From the NCBI GenBank assembly GCA_009760855.2, contig WPIO01000124.1, forward strand, positions 1,120,501 through 1,184,500: a stretch of DNA of 64,000 bases, given 5' to 3'. The DNA comes from Cristatella mucedo (Eukaryota > Bryozoa > Phylactolaemata > Cristatellidae). Made by a program: the position numbers and the translations under genes. The notes under the pieces were generated by a model. The model made no database searches. It saw only the letters and a list, made by a program, of their open reading frames with translations, and was not told where the DNA came from. Every line of letters starts with the position of its first letter. Within the stretch, counting starts at the first letter, position 1. Shown here piece by piece: positions 24,946 to 36,599 of the stretch.

Positions 24946-27900
24946 ATAACCCATATTGATATATCTTTTCGTTTTATGGTGAAGGATTAAGTGCTTGAGA
25001 TTTCACGTTTAGAGTTTAGGGTGTGCATGTTTTTTACGGATCTCGGCTTACGGTTTCAAGATTTAGAATTTACGGTTTTCAGCCGTTACTTGAATACAGC
25101 ACCAGCTACAGCGCTGCAATTAACTTGCTTGAGACCGCCAGTTACAATTGCCTCGTTCAAACAAACTTAAAACTGAATAAGTATTTCGTACAATCTCTCC
25201 TGTACTGGCTTGCCATTCGGGAACCACTAATAATGTCGAGGGCTGTCATAGTCTGCCCGATAACGCTTTTCAATGTGTCAGTATTTTAGGCCACACTCAG
25301 TTGTATGTAGTTGATTCCGCTCAGAGCACGGAACGTGAGCCGCGAGTTGAAGTTGAACGACAAACGACGTTCGTCACATGTACGTTGCCTTGAGAGCTCG
25401 GCTAACAGCATTGCTATCGCCATCTGTTATCGTCCTATTCTGACGAGGAGTGGCGACGGTCAAGTGGCTGCGTATCGCGCCGTTCTACGTCACTACGTCC
25501 GATCGCATTCGCCAGTTCGCACCGGCACGTGCTGCGTATCGCGCCGTTTGGCTGGCCACTGCGAAAGACGGTCTTCGGGAGTATGTGGCAGAGTAGGAGG
25601 AGTTATGCCCCTTAATGGGCTCCCCAATCGCTGACGGGCTCCGAGGGAGCTCGGTGCGCAGTGCCAGATGAGCGAGCGTGCGTTTGTGGGGGGTAGGGAT
25701 GGGAGGCGGTACCCAGGACCACTTACAGTCGCTCGATGTCATTGGCTCCAGTTGCTGCCCTAACGCAGGGATCGGGTCAACCGAATTCTTCTTTTTGAAA
25801 AAATGACGTCGCGCCGGATCCGCCGTGCAATTACGCGGTAACATTTGCCAAACTCCGCACAGCTGTGTCCGCCAAGACGCGAGCGAGGAGTCGCGGACCG
25901 GCTAACTCCGTCTGACCGGAAGCCGCACGAGTCTGATTGTGGTCTGCGTGCATTTAAAAAAAGGATGAATGCTGTATTCATCGCCAAATTTAGTCGGCGT
26001 GGACCACTTTTAAGGTCGTCACCAGCCCGCACCTGATGGCCGATAGAAAGCCATGACAGCCAGGCATTCCTCTTTTACTAGACGATTTAGCAGCCTCATT
26101 TGTATCTCTACTAATTAAAGCGAGAAAGTTCGTCACGCCGCAAGATGGCGCACTTGCGTCACGGGGTTAGATGTCGAACTTCTGTCAAGCGGCAAGATGG
26201 CGCAGCGTTGTCTTCCGTGATGGAACTACTATGACTCAGCGAGGTGAGTCCACGGGCTGCTCGTAGCGGCAGAAGAGCCTTAACGGCTGCCACCGCCGCT
26301 TGCAGTTGGAAATAAAGGATCGCCCACCACAGAATTCGAACCCGCGGCCTCAGTCGTGCAGAAGGCGCCCAATTTCTCCTCCACCTTCTTTTAGTCGCGC
26401 AGATGTTAAACTATGCATCGACATTTTTGTCCTTGGGTAGTAAGTGTTATCTCCTAATTGCTTATGCATTGGAAATATCGAAAACGGCCATTATTCGAGA
26501 TCAACTTTGCTAGAGTGACCAGGACAGTGACTCACTTGAAGCTCACCCATTTCCGATGGAAAAACTTACAAATTTGCGTCTTGTGGTTCACCATTTGTTC
26601 AGAAAGAGCAGTAAGTAAATCAAAACAAAAAATGTAATTCCTTTGAAGTCGTACAAAATGACCTTGTCCAAAGGATTCAGAAGCGAGTAGATTTTCTAGA
26701 TTTGCGGCTATTTTGGAAATCGCTTTCTCTACGATACCCCAAAAACTTAGTCCCCCGTCATGTTTTCGTTATACCGTCCATGCTCGTTAAGGAACCTGTG
26801 CTATTATTTTTCTATGGAAATTACCCTATATAGTGTATAGTCCATCTAAATCGCACTAATTCCGGTAGCTGAACAGCACATGCTACTCATGCGAACCTGA
26901 AGTCCGCACCGTGTCTTACACCAAAACCACCTGGTAATTTCAAAATATCACGGTACTCAGCACAGAAGCATCATTGTTCTGACCCCAAAAGCAAAATCTT
27001 AGGGTTAGCTATCTACTTTGTACTTATTTTAAGCATTAGAGATGAGAAAAACACGACGGAAAAAATTGATATCCGTTACCTGGTGTTATTGCTTAGGACG
27101 CTTAGCAGTCGTTTTGCACTGCCCATTGCTTGTGACTATATTGGTGTCCGTCAAGCCTGAACAATGGAATTTTTTTTATTTGCGTGTATAAATTTCGAAC
27201 TGGATATGCTGTTGAGCCTTTGAATGATGAAACAGCTACTTTATATGCCGAGCTTCGGGATTAAGACAGATCCCGGCTGAAATCCTTTGAGTTCTGAAGC
27301 CAAACTTAACCAGAATTAGTAAATTGATGACGAGCATTGTTCTGACCAAAGGCAAATTCTTATATCATGCTCGCGCAGGGGATTTCACGCCGCTATGCTG
27401 GCGGCCGAGCCGCGTGTAGCAATATTTTGACGTACCCGTCTTGAGAGTACGGACACCCTGAAAGCAGAGGTAAGTCATCGTCTGAATCAAATGTTATAAA
27501 TATCCAGGACTAATTTCATGGCTAACCAGCAGTCTGCTGGGAGTAATGTTGAAACTGCTACAAGACTGGAAATTTAGCGTGCTAACGATGGCAGCAGGCT
27601 TGAACTTAATGCTGATAATCTAAACGATGTCCAGGACAATAAGGTGACCAATGAAGCACAGGTGCAGGCCATAGTTGAAACTTCGTGTTGAACTCGGAAA
27701 CCTGATATACGGCTCGAGAAGCCAGATTTGATGATTTCATATGAGAGCATGTAAGCAGCTGCTGATAACGTCTAGGTGTCCGGTACCTTGACCTCAACTT
27801 ACAGTTTGTGGTACGAAGTGTCTTTCCTTTCGCCTTTTCTTGGCCAAGGCCAAGGTGATAGTCGCTGCGGAGCCCGTGAGCTGTAATACGTGCTCCGAGA

Positions 27901-28435
27901 TTGCTGCTATATACAAACTGACTGAGGTAATTGTTGACACGTTATCTTAAGGTCTGGGCCCTTAATTACTGCCGCCCGACGCAGCAACTGTCGGCACACC
28001 GGCGTGCTTTGGTGCCGAGCCTAGACGTCGCTAGTAAATTTCCTAAGCTCAGAGCTTCACCGATTTTTGTCACGCGTCAGCTAGGACCGGCACCATAACG
28101 AGCACTGCATTGACTGCCTAGTTCTGCCCCTGTTTGGACGAAGCTACATTTCGTTTGGAACGCTATCTTACGAGATCGACGGCTTTTCTGTCGCACTACC
28201 GTTGATTGTCACACAATGGATTCCCAGTAGCTGCAGTTACAAGAAAAGTGACTAGCAAATATCTCGGCAGTCACAATCCGGCTGATCCGGCATGCTGCTG
28301 CATCAGGATCTTTCCAGGATCGGCTTGGATCCATCAGGATCTTTTCTGCTGCAGTGTCATCAGCCGAAAGCCGGAAAGCGAAGTCGACCAGTGCCCAGCC
28401 TCAGCATCTGGCATAGACTAAGAGTAAGTACATAG
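24946..28435. other. Anonymous sequence, no gene seen
   Basis: Apart from the SINE1 fragment at 26270, I recognise nothing coding. 25310-26250 is moderately GC-rich with two AAGATGGCG motifs (about 26143 and 26194) and a GAG|GTGAGT splice-donor-like site (about 26240). 26400-27300 is AT-rich. 27590-27760 weakly resembles 33270-33420 and could be the 5' part of an old retroelement. Confidence 0.4.
26270..26362 (-). mobile_element. SINE family 1 fragment
   Basis: The minus strand shows GGCCGCGGGTTCGAATTCTG (B box), GGTGGGCGATCCTTTATTTC and TTAAGGCTCTTCTGCC. Both the A-box head and the terminal tail are missing. Confidence 0.7.
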
Positions 28436-28439
28436 GTCG

Positions 28440-28635
28440 TAATGGCTCACTAGGTAAGGCAGTTACTTTTCACGACCTCGGCCCCGAGGTCGTGGGTTCT
28501 AATCCTATGGTGGGTTCTAATCCTATGGTGGGTGATCCTTTATAGCCACTGCAAGCTGTGGTGATGGCCGTAAAGGCTCTTCTGTTGCAATACAAAAAGA
28601 GGCTGTTAAAGTTATCAGCTAGTATTTATTTTAAT
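28440..28635 (+). mobile_element. SINE family 1 copy with duplicated B-box segment
   Basis: The head TAATGGCTCACTAGGTAAGG and the core ACGACCTCGGCCCCGAGGTCGT (palindrome kept) are followed by GTGGGTTCTAATCCTATG twice in tandem (about 28492-28528). The usual body and the AAAGAGGCTGTTAAAG tail follow. Confidence 0.85.
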
Positions 28636-28834
28636 TTTATTTGTTACATAGGCCGAACAAGTCCGCCACCTCTGCCAACGCTGAGCCTTATTGAGTGCTG
28701 TCAGCCGCTCGAGTAATCCCTACCGACAGAGGCACAGGGAGACCTTTCGGCCCGGGCCGGGCTACAAATGCTAGACAAAGCCACAGATGATGCCCAGATG
28801 ACTCAGTTGACTTGAAGGTGAATTGACTGACTCA

Positions 28835-31735
28835 TTGTCTCTTGTGGCTCATATGCATGACCCTACTCGCATCAAGGATCACACACTCGACCAAACTTTC
28901 TCATACAGCTTGCCCTTTGTCATCACCAATTATTACCAAATCCTGCTTATCTGACCAAATGCATTTCGCATTCAGTCTACAATGGGTGCCCTCCTCCTCA
29001 AAAATCACCTGTGAATCGCGAAACCTCGAGACCCTTGACATCGATGCTGTCCATGCGAGAATATCTGCCTCGCCGACCTGTCATCGTTGGTAGATTGCTT
29101 CAACATGACACTAGCTGATACGCTCGACGAGTTTGCACCTCTGACTAAGCTGACTGTTCGCCCTCGCCCAGACGGCCAATGGTTTACGCTAGACATTAAA
29201 CTAGCTAGGTCTACTAAGCGCAAGCTTGAAAAAGCATAAAAAGATCAGGACTGACTGTCCATCGAAAGACATACGATGACTACTGTAGGTCATACCAATC
29301 GATCCAAGCAAAGGCTAGGTCTAGCTTCTATTAAACCATGGTTGAATCACAGATGCACAACCCAAAAATGCTGATGTCGGCGGTCAACCATCTCCTCAAC
29401 AACTCCCAGGTTAGCTCCTTAACTGATGATCCATGTGATTATCTAGCTGATCGCTTCTCTAGCTTCATTGTGCAGAGGATAGACAAGATCAGTGAGTCCA
29501 TCAATGCGATGGCAACATCCCCACTAGAATGATGTCCATGGATTCCTTGCAGCACCTCAATGTCTACATTCAATCTGGTCACTAGTGACCTCGTCCGGAA
29601 GTTCATATCCCAATCAATGAAGACAACAAGTCCTTTGGACCCTATTCCCACTGCCTTGCTCCTAAAAAGATCAGGACTGACTGTCCATCGACTAAGTCCG
29701 AGGACAAGGACTACTGTAGATCGTGCCAATCAATCCTAGCAAAGGCCAAGTCTAGCTTCTATAAAAACATTGTTAAATCACTTCTCCTCAACCGCTCCCA
29801 GGTTAGCTCCTGACCTAATGATCCCTTTGATGATCGCTGGTCGCTTCTCTAGCTTCTTTGTCAACAAGACAGACAAGATCAGGCAGTCCATCCCTGTGAT
29901 CGCAGCATCCTCCCTAGAATGCTATTCCCCGATTCCTTGCAGCACCTCAATGTCTACATTCAAAGAGGTCACTAATGACCTCGTCCTGAAGTTCATGTCC
30001 CAATCAAAGAACAATCCTTTGGACCCTATTCCCACTGACCTGTTTTTAGGATGCATTGCTCTGCTGCTGCCTTGCATAACTAACATCATGAATATGTTAT
30101 TAGAGTCGAGCCCCAGCACCTCTCAAAAAGGCTATAGTAAGGCAACTACTCAAGAAAGCAACACTAGACCAAGAGAACTTTAGCAACTACCGCCCAGTCT
30201 CACTTCTACCGTTCCTATCAAATACACTGGCACGAGTCGTGGCAGATCAGCTGAATTCATATATTGAAACTTCAAGCCTTGCTAGTAAGTTCCAGTCTGT
30301 TTTTAGAGTCAATCACTCAACAGAGGCAGCATTGCTTTGGGTGTCCAACGACCTACTTAGGAATGCAGACATAGGAAGGGTATCTCTGCTTGTTTTGCTC
30401 GATCTTTTGGCAGTTTTTGACACTATCGATCACCAAGTCCTACTTGAGTGCCTCTCATCTCGCATTGCCATTACTGGCACTGCATTGCATTGGTTCGGGT
30501 CCCACCTCAGTGGGAGACTCCAGAGTTATGACGTGAATGGACAAAGATCATCTGAGGAACCTCTGAAATATGGGGTACCTCAGGGCTCCGTGTTTGGTCC
30601 TGTTCTTTTCACGGTTTACACTCTTCTTCTTGCCAATGTGATTGCCAAGCACAATGTAGGCTTTCACTTCTAGGCGGATGACACTCAGTTGTACCTTTGC
30701 TGTGATCCCTCCCAGCCCTCTAGCCCGTCGAACTCTCTCAACACCCTTGCTGCATGCATTGATGACATCTGCACATAGATGGCAGCAAATTTTCTTAAAT
30801 TGAACGATGACAAAACGAACTTACTAGTTATGGGCAAACCAAGCGTGATTCAGAAATTGGAAAGGCCAACGCTCGAAATCGGCTCTGCTAGCATATATCC
30901 TGTTGAATCTGCATGCCATCTAGGTGTCATATTGCAAAGTGATCTTTCGTGAGACGACCACATCAGCTCCACAATCAAGTCTGCCCACTTTCAGCTACAT
31001 AACATTGCTACAATTTGGGCTTGTTTAGACAGTGATACCACATCTAAGTTGGTCCATGCATTTGTGACATCCCGTCTTGACTTCTGTAACTCACTGCTTG
31101 TTGGTCTACCGGCATGTGCAATCTGGTGCTTACAGTTAGTGAACAACTCTGCAGCTAGGCTTATCTGTGGTGAGCATCGAAGTTGCCAATTCAGACCACT
31201 TCTCGCAGACCTGCACTGGCTACCAGTCAAGCAACGGATCGACTTCAAGGTATTGTCGCTCACTTTTAGGTCCCTTCATTCTTTGGCACCAGCCTACCTA
31301 TCAGATTACTGCCCCACCAGGCTAAGCATCGTACCACCCACTTTTCGGAATCTAACTGTTTACCTATACGAGACCGTGCCTTTATTTCGAATGCTCCCAA
31401 AGCCCGGAACTCACTCCCGACACGACATGTCCTGGCTTGACCACATTCAAAAAGAGATAAAAAAACACCTATTTATTAAAGCATTTAGTAGGTTCCTGTA
31501 ATGTGTCCATGGGCTTATGCATGCTGGCACTGTGCATGCTGCCTCTAACCACACTTACATGCTGACCCTGTGCATGTCACCACTAACCATGTTATTTTTG
31601 TTATTTATCGAGCATGCTACATCTAACCATCCGATTGTGTTTCCTTTGCAGCAAATGTAAAGTGCCTAGAAAGAGATTGAGTTCTCTGAGGGCGCTTTAT
31701 CAAGTATGTTATTATTATTATTATTATCATTATTA
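28835..31735 (+). mobile_element. LINE A, longest copy (CR1/L2-group), defective
   Basis: From the left it encodes the end of an endonuclease-like region (IKDHTLDQTFSYSLPFVITN), a linker (TVRPRPDGQWFTLDI) and the start of the RT region (LADRFSSFIVQRIDKISESI). The RT core shows LVLLDLLAVFDTIDHQVLLE (motif A), GVPQGSVFGPVLF (about 30572-30610) and ADDTQLYLCC. The tyrosine of the YADD box is a TAG stop at 30671-30673. The C-terminal HWLPVKQRIDFKVLSLTF region and a 3' UTR with the hairpin and (ATT)n tail complete it. Several stops, frame shifts and an internal duplication (29238-29660 against 29661-30045) make it inactive. Confidence 0.9.
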
Positions 31736-31771
31736 TCTCTCAGCAGTTATAATTTAGCTTACGAAGTGTGC

Positions 31772-32337
31772 TTGTTTGTCGTGAGCATCACAGTTGCCAC
31801 ATCACACTACTTCTCGCCGACCCGCATCGGCTCTCAGTCAAGCAGCGTATTGAATTCAAGGTTCTGTCAGTCGCTTTTAGGTCCCTTCATTCTCGGGCTC
31901 CAGCCTACCTAAAAAGAACTATTCTTCCACCAGGCTAAGCATAGTACTACCGACGCTTCTGAATATAATCGTTTAGCTACACCTCATACATACCTCAAAT
32001 CCTTTGTAGATCTTGCCTTAAGACTGGCGTCACGATCATCCCCTGACTTGACCACATCTAAAAACGAAAAAGAATCTAAAAACGCATCTATTTATCACAG
32101 TATTTAGTGGGTTTATCTGATTTGTCCTTTGTGCTCTAATGCGAACTGACACTGTGCATGCTGCCACTAACCATACTTGCATGCTGACCACGTTCATGTA
32201 AGCACTAACCATGTTATGCTTGCTCTCATTGAGCATTTACGATTCGACAATGCTTCCTTTGCAACAAATGTGTTGTGCCGAGAAACTGACTAAATTCTCT
32301 GAGAGTGCTATAATAAAAACATTACTATCGGTTTTTT
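31772..32337 (+). mobile_element. Second LINE A, 5'-truncated, with target-site duplications
   Basis: It starts inside the C-terminal region (GAGCATCACAGTTGCCACAT, then QRIEFKVLSVAFRSLHSRAP) and runs to a worn LINE A tail (AACTGACTAAATTCTCTGAG). A 31-bp direct repeat flanks it: CAGCAGTTATAATTTAGCTT... at 31741-31771 and CAGCAGTTATAATTTGGCTT... at 32338-32368, with about three differences. It therefore inserted by target-primed reverse transcription just after the first LINE A copy. Confidence 0.8.
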
Positions 32338-32370
32338 CAGCAGTTATAATTTGGCTTATGCAGTGTGCCA

Positions 32371-33590
32371 AAATTTCAATAGGAGCTGCAACCACCAACG
32401 GCTATCGCTTTACCGGTTCCCTTAGAAACCTACATCCAAAAATTATAACACACTGATCTGCGAAGCGAAAATCAACCCTGTGAAGTTAAAAAAAATCAAC
32501 TAAAACTAGAGCAATGCAGCGGTAGCGACTGCATTCAAATCCTGCTTCAACCTTAACCTACGGTCGGTCATAATGAACTCCTTTAGGATTTTAATTGTTT
32601 ACTATTTTATTTATACTGTAATTTATAGTATTAATTTACTAATGAAAATGAATTCCTTTCCTTGATGCCTAATTTATTTTTGCGACCGCACCGCAACATT
32701 CGTCATTCAGCTTGTATAGATTCTCGACTGACATTGATATATATCTATTATATATATAATAAATACATTATAATATATATATATATATATATCTCTCTCT
32801 CTCTCTCTCTCAGTCCGATCTCAGGTCGCTCGTAGCTTATAGGAGTGAGCGTCGTACCTGAAGCACGCCTTCCTATCTAGACGGGTACAAGACGCGAGCT
32901 GCTCGTGGAGTTGCGTGATCGCAAACCGAATCGGTTTCGCGCTCTGTTAAAGGTCGCGATTCGGGGGTTGAAATCTCCGGTTGAACTTGTCTTGAATTGA
33001 GGAGTACTGCTTTAAGAACTTTGCAAATTTCAAAGCAGTGCTGTGGTGAATTTAAGAAAATGGCGGCCAGTATGTACTCCCAATAGCTCTGAAATAGTAC
33101 TCGTGTGGCGGGCGTTCTTTTGAGAGCGCGCTTGCTGTGGTAATTCAGGTGCACACTATTTAAAACGCAGTCAGCAGCAGGTTTTTTAATTAAAATCTTC
33201 TCATAATCGGCAGTTTGGAATGAATAACACTGAGATTGCCAAGAAGAAGGAACTTCGGAAGTTTTCAACCACAGAAGCGTGTTGAAGCTCAAATTGTTAA
33301 TCTAGAAAATGTCAAGGGCAATAAGGTGACCCAGGTGCGGTCAAAGCTCCGTCTGGTGACATCGGGAAACCCTATGTACCAATTGGAAAGCCTGAGGGTT
33401 TCTGTTTGAAATGAGAGCGTGGAGCAGGCAGAAGGTAGTGTGTAGTGCGTTGACTGTAGTGCGTTGACTGGAGACGTGAGGAGTCTACGCCCGGAAGCTA
33501 CGTCCGGAAGTCTACGCTTGGAAGCTACGCCCGGAAGTCTACGCCCGGAAGCCCAGAAAAGTCAGGAGCCCTTTTTTCACTCAAAAACTC
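32371..33590. other. Anonymous sequence with small tandem repeats
   Basis: Holds a short (TA)n (about 32760-32791) next to (TC)n (32792-32811), a doubled TAGTGCGTTGACTG (about 33446-33472), and an imprecise minisatellite of TACGCCCGGAAG-type units at 33478-33560. 33270-33420 may be the 5' part of LINE B. No gene recognised. Confidence 0.5.
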
Positions 33591-33599
33591 AAGTCCTGC

Positions 33600-35570
33600 C
33601 AGTCAGACCCCCAAAAAATATATAAGACGGCGAACAATTTGCTTGCCAGTTCTGAGATTTCTCACTCTCCAGATACTAACGGCTCGGCCGACGAGTTTTC
33701 AGCCTTCTTTACAGAAACAATTGTGCACAACATTCATGCCTCCATAAAGCCCCCCTCCGACTAAACCGATTATTTGAGTCACAATCTGTAACCTTCCTTG
33801 AGGGACTTTCCAAGGTTTCTGCATGCGATGTGGCTACCTTAGTATATTCTAGTAAAAAGAAAAGCTTATATTCTGAAGACCCTGTGCCATCGTGATCGTC
33901 ACTGGCAGAAAGACGTAGCTCAGCCATAACTGAAATTTTTAATGCTTCTCTGGAAAACGGGTTTGTATCCAAGTTCTTCAAATCGGCTGTCACTAGACCG
34001 ATACTGTAAAAGCCTGGATTAGCTCCAAAGGTCCTAGAAAACTTTCTTCCAGTTTTCCTTCTTCCTTTTTTGTCTGAGATTCTTGAAAAGATTGTAGCTA
34101 CGCAGCTTGCAGCATACATTGAAGAGAATAAATTGTCAGAACCATTTCCGTTGGGATTAAAGCGACACCAGTCCACTGAAACTGCTCTTTTCTGTGCAAT
34201 CAATGATCCTATGCAGCAACAATGACGGGAATTTCACAGCCCTAGCACTTCAGGATCTATAAGCTTACTTCAACATTATTGATCACAATATCTTACTTGA
34301 AGGATTGAGAGTAACGGTCGATATAGCAGACTGACGTGGTTAAAATATTACTCGTTCGATCATGTTCAATCTGTGCCGTGTGGGAGGTCAGGTCTTATTC
34401 ACCAAACCAGTCACCTGTGGAGTCCCTTAAAGGTCTTTCCTCGGTACTTCCCTGTTCTCCATTTATACTGAACATGTGGGACAGCTGGTATGGTCCAGTG
34501 GTTAAGGTGCTCGCCCCGACCAAGGTCTGGCTGAGGTCGTGAGCTCGAGCCCAGAGGCAAATGTGAAGCGCCTGAATAGAGATTAATTTCTCCTAGGGTG
34601 CTATACAAATTATTGTATATTTTTAAAGTAATTTGGGCCTATCGAATGAGCTATCACTTTTATGCTGACGATGCTCATCTGTATTTTTCATTTATTTTCA
34701 TGTATTTTTAAACCACCGGAATCTGTTGAAGTGATTGATAAACCAAATGCTAGCATTACAGATATACGATGCTGAATGTCGGCAAATTTTCTTAAACTGA
34801 ACGACGATAAAACGGAACTGCTACTCGAACGACGCCCTAGCGTGCAGCTTAGCTGAAAGACTGGTCTTTCAATAAGTGAGGCTGTTGTGCAACCGTCGCC
34901 GTGTGCAGAATTTAGGTGTCGTGTTTGACACATGCCGAAGCTTTGATAATTTTTTAATACGAAGACTTCCTCCACTGCTAGCCATCACGTCCGGTCTCTA
35001 TTCAAGACTCGGGACTGTCTAACCCAGTGGGTTGCTAAGAATTCAACTAGCTCCTGCGGTTCTGTTTCGACTAGGCTATTGAAATTCCAATTGAATGCCA
35101 ATTGAAATTCCATTTTGGGTGGGCTACCGAATCAAATGCACTGGGCCGATGCAGCTGGTGATGAATGTAGCCGCAAGACTAGTTAACATGTTCCAGAAGT
35201 TTAACCGCGTGTCTCCTTTGCTGAAAGACCTTAGATGGCTGCCGGTTGATCAACGGATACCAAGCTAAGCTCTTACGATGTACCACAAGGCACGCTAAGG
35301 CATGGCTCCTTCATACCTAGCTGAACTGCTGAACTAGTTTCAGCCTCCTGTCCCTCAGGTCTTGTAAAGACAATAAAATAGCTGTTCTATTCCTCTGCTT
35401 AAAGACCTTTGACGACAGAAGTTTTTTCTTCAGGTCCTAGACTGTGAAACTCACTCCCATGATTCTTACAGAACGACATCTTCTCTCCTGCCACCGACGA
35501 TGGCACATCCTTTCCAGCCATCCTGAGCTGCTACTTTCACGCTACTCACTACCCCAACTGCACGTGAAAT
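33600..35570 (+). mobile_element. LINE B (second CR1/L2-group family), defective, split by a SINE2
   Basis: The plus strand shows a pre-RT segment SADEFSAFFTETIVHNIHAS, then a diverged RT (LPFLSEILEKIVATQLAAYI, HQSTETALFCAI) and, after the SINE2 at 34484-34621, HFYADDAHLYF. The YADD codons lie at 34661-34672. The C-terminal region follows (near 35220, LLKDLRWLPVDQRI), then a 3' segment shared with the tails at 4560, 21640, 23690 and 45955. Numerous stops and frame shifts. It differs from LINE A in both protein and 3' UTR. Confidence 0.8.
34484..34621 (+). mobile_element. SINE family 2 copy inside LINE B
   Basis: TGGTCCAGTGGTTAAGGTGC head, GTGAGCTCGAGCCCAGAGGC, and the GAAGCGCCTGAATAGAGATT / TTCTCCTAGGGTGCTATACA tail. 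It sits between the GVPQG-like part and the YADD box of the LINE B RT, so it is younger than that LINE. Confidence 0.9.
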
Positions 35571-36119
35571 AATCTGAAAGCTACGGATAGCAAAAACGGC
35601 GCAAGTTGGAGTTATGGAAAGAAAGCTGGATCTAGTTTTAAAGAATTTGGTGAATTTATCACAGCTTTCAAGAATCTGTTAAAAAGTAAGTTCTAGAGTT
35701 TTAGCTGTTGTAAATATAATTCGCTAAATTAAAGAACTAGGGGTATACCTCAGTAGAAGTGTGTTTGCTAGAGATGAGTTGACAAGAATGAAAAGGAAAC
35801 CCAACGAAACGCTGGGTGTGTAATGTATGTGATCCTAGTAATGCGATATACCACAGTCTTTCAGTAAAAGCGAATCCGAAAGATTATTTTTATTTCGATT
35901 AACTCGGAGCTCCTCCTTCACCTGAAGTAAAAAGATATTTCGGTGGACTAACAAACCTTTCCTCGTGGGAGATACAAAATACTTTGAAAGCGATTGCGGT
36001 AAACAATGCTTAGGGTTTCTGCTACTAATGCAAACTTTCAATGACGACTTTGGGTTAGTTATGGGAAAAGTTTTGATGAATGATTTTCATTAAAAAAATT
36101 CTTTTCATTGTATATAAAA

Positions 36120-36599
36120 ATGCCATCGAAGAACGTATCAAGCATTGCAAGTGAAATCAAATCAGTCACCGTTCCTAATGGAAGAACCTTCATCACTAAA
36201 AGATCTCCTCTAAAGGTTTGGTTGCAGCTCAGAGAGACCGAGGATGGCGAACACTCTCTCAGCGCGTTCGCATTCCTAGATTTTATCAAGACATTTAAAA
36301 ACAAGATCGTTTCCCTTGCGGATGAAGCCTCTAAGAAATTAGGATTTGAGCATGCGGTAGATACGTTTGTAGGCGTTAGAGTATTGTTCATTCAAGAACA
36401 CGTTATTTTACATATCGGACAATGAGAAATCGAAATTGAAATCACAGAAAAAGTCGTTGGGAAACTCGGAAATGACTTTATGATTACGGGATTGATCAAT
36501 GGATCGTACGCTTCGAAGAATACTGATGGAGAAGAGAAACTCAATTACAAGATAAAGTTGGATCAGATGAAAGTTTATCCTTGCCAAGAAAAAAGTTAA
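36120..36599 (+). pseudogene. Unassigned gene of the Polinton-like island (one in-frame stop)
   Basis: ATG at 36120 opens a frame of 160 codons, ending in TAA at 36597-36599, interrupted by a single TGA at about 36423. Codon content is Lys/Glu-rich and looks protein-like, with segments such as SVTVPNGRTFITKRSPLKVW and EEKLNYKIKLDQMKVYPCQE. It converges tail to tail with the PLA2-like gene, which is compact viral-style packing. Function not recognised; it could be a virion or DNA-binding protein. Confidence 0.5.
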
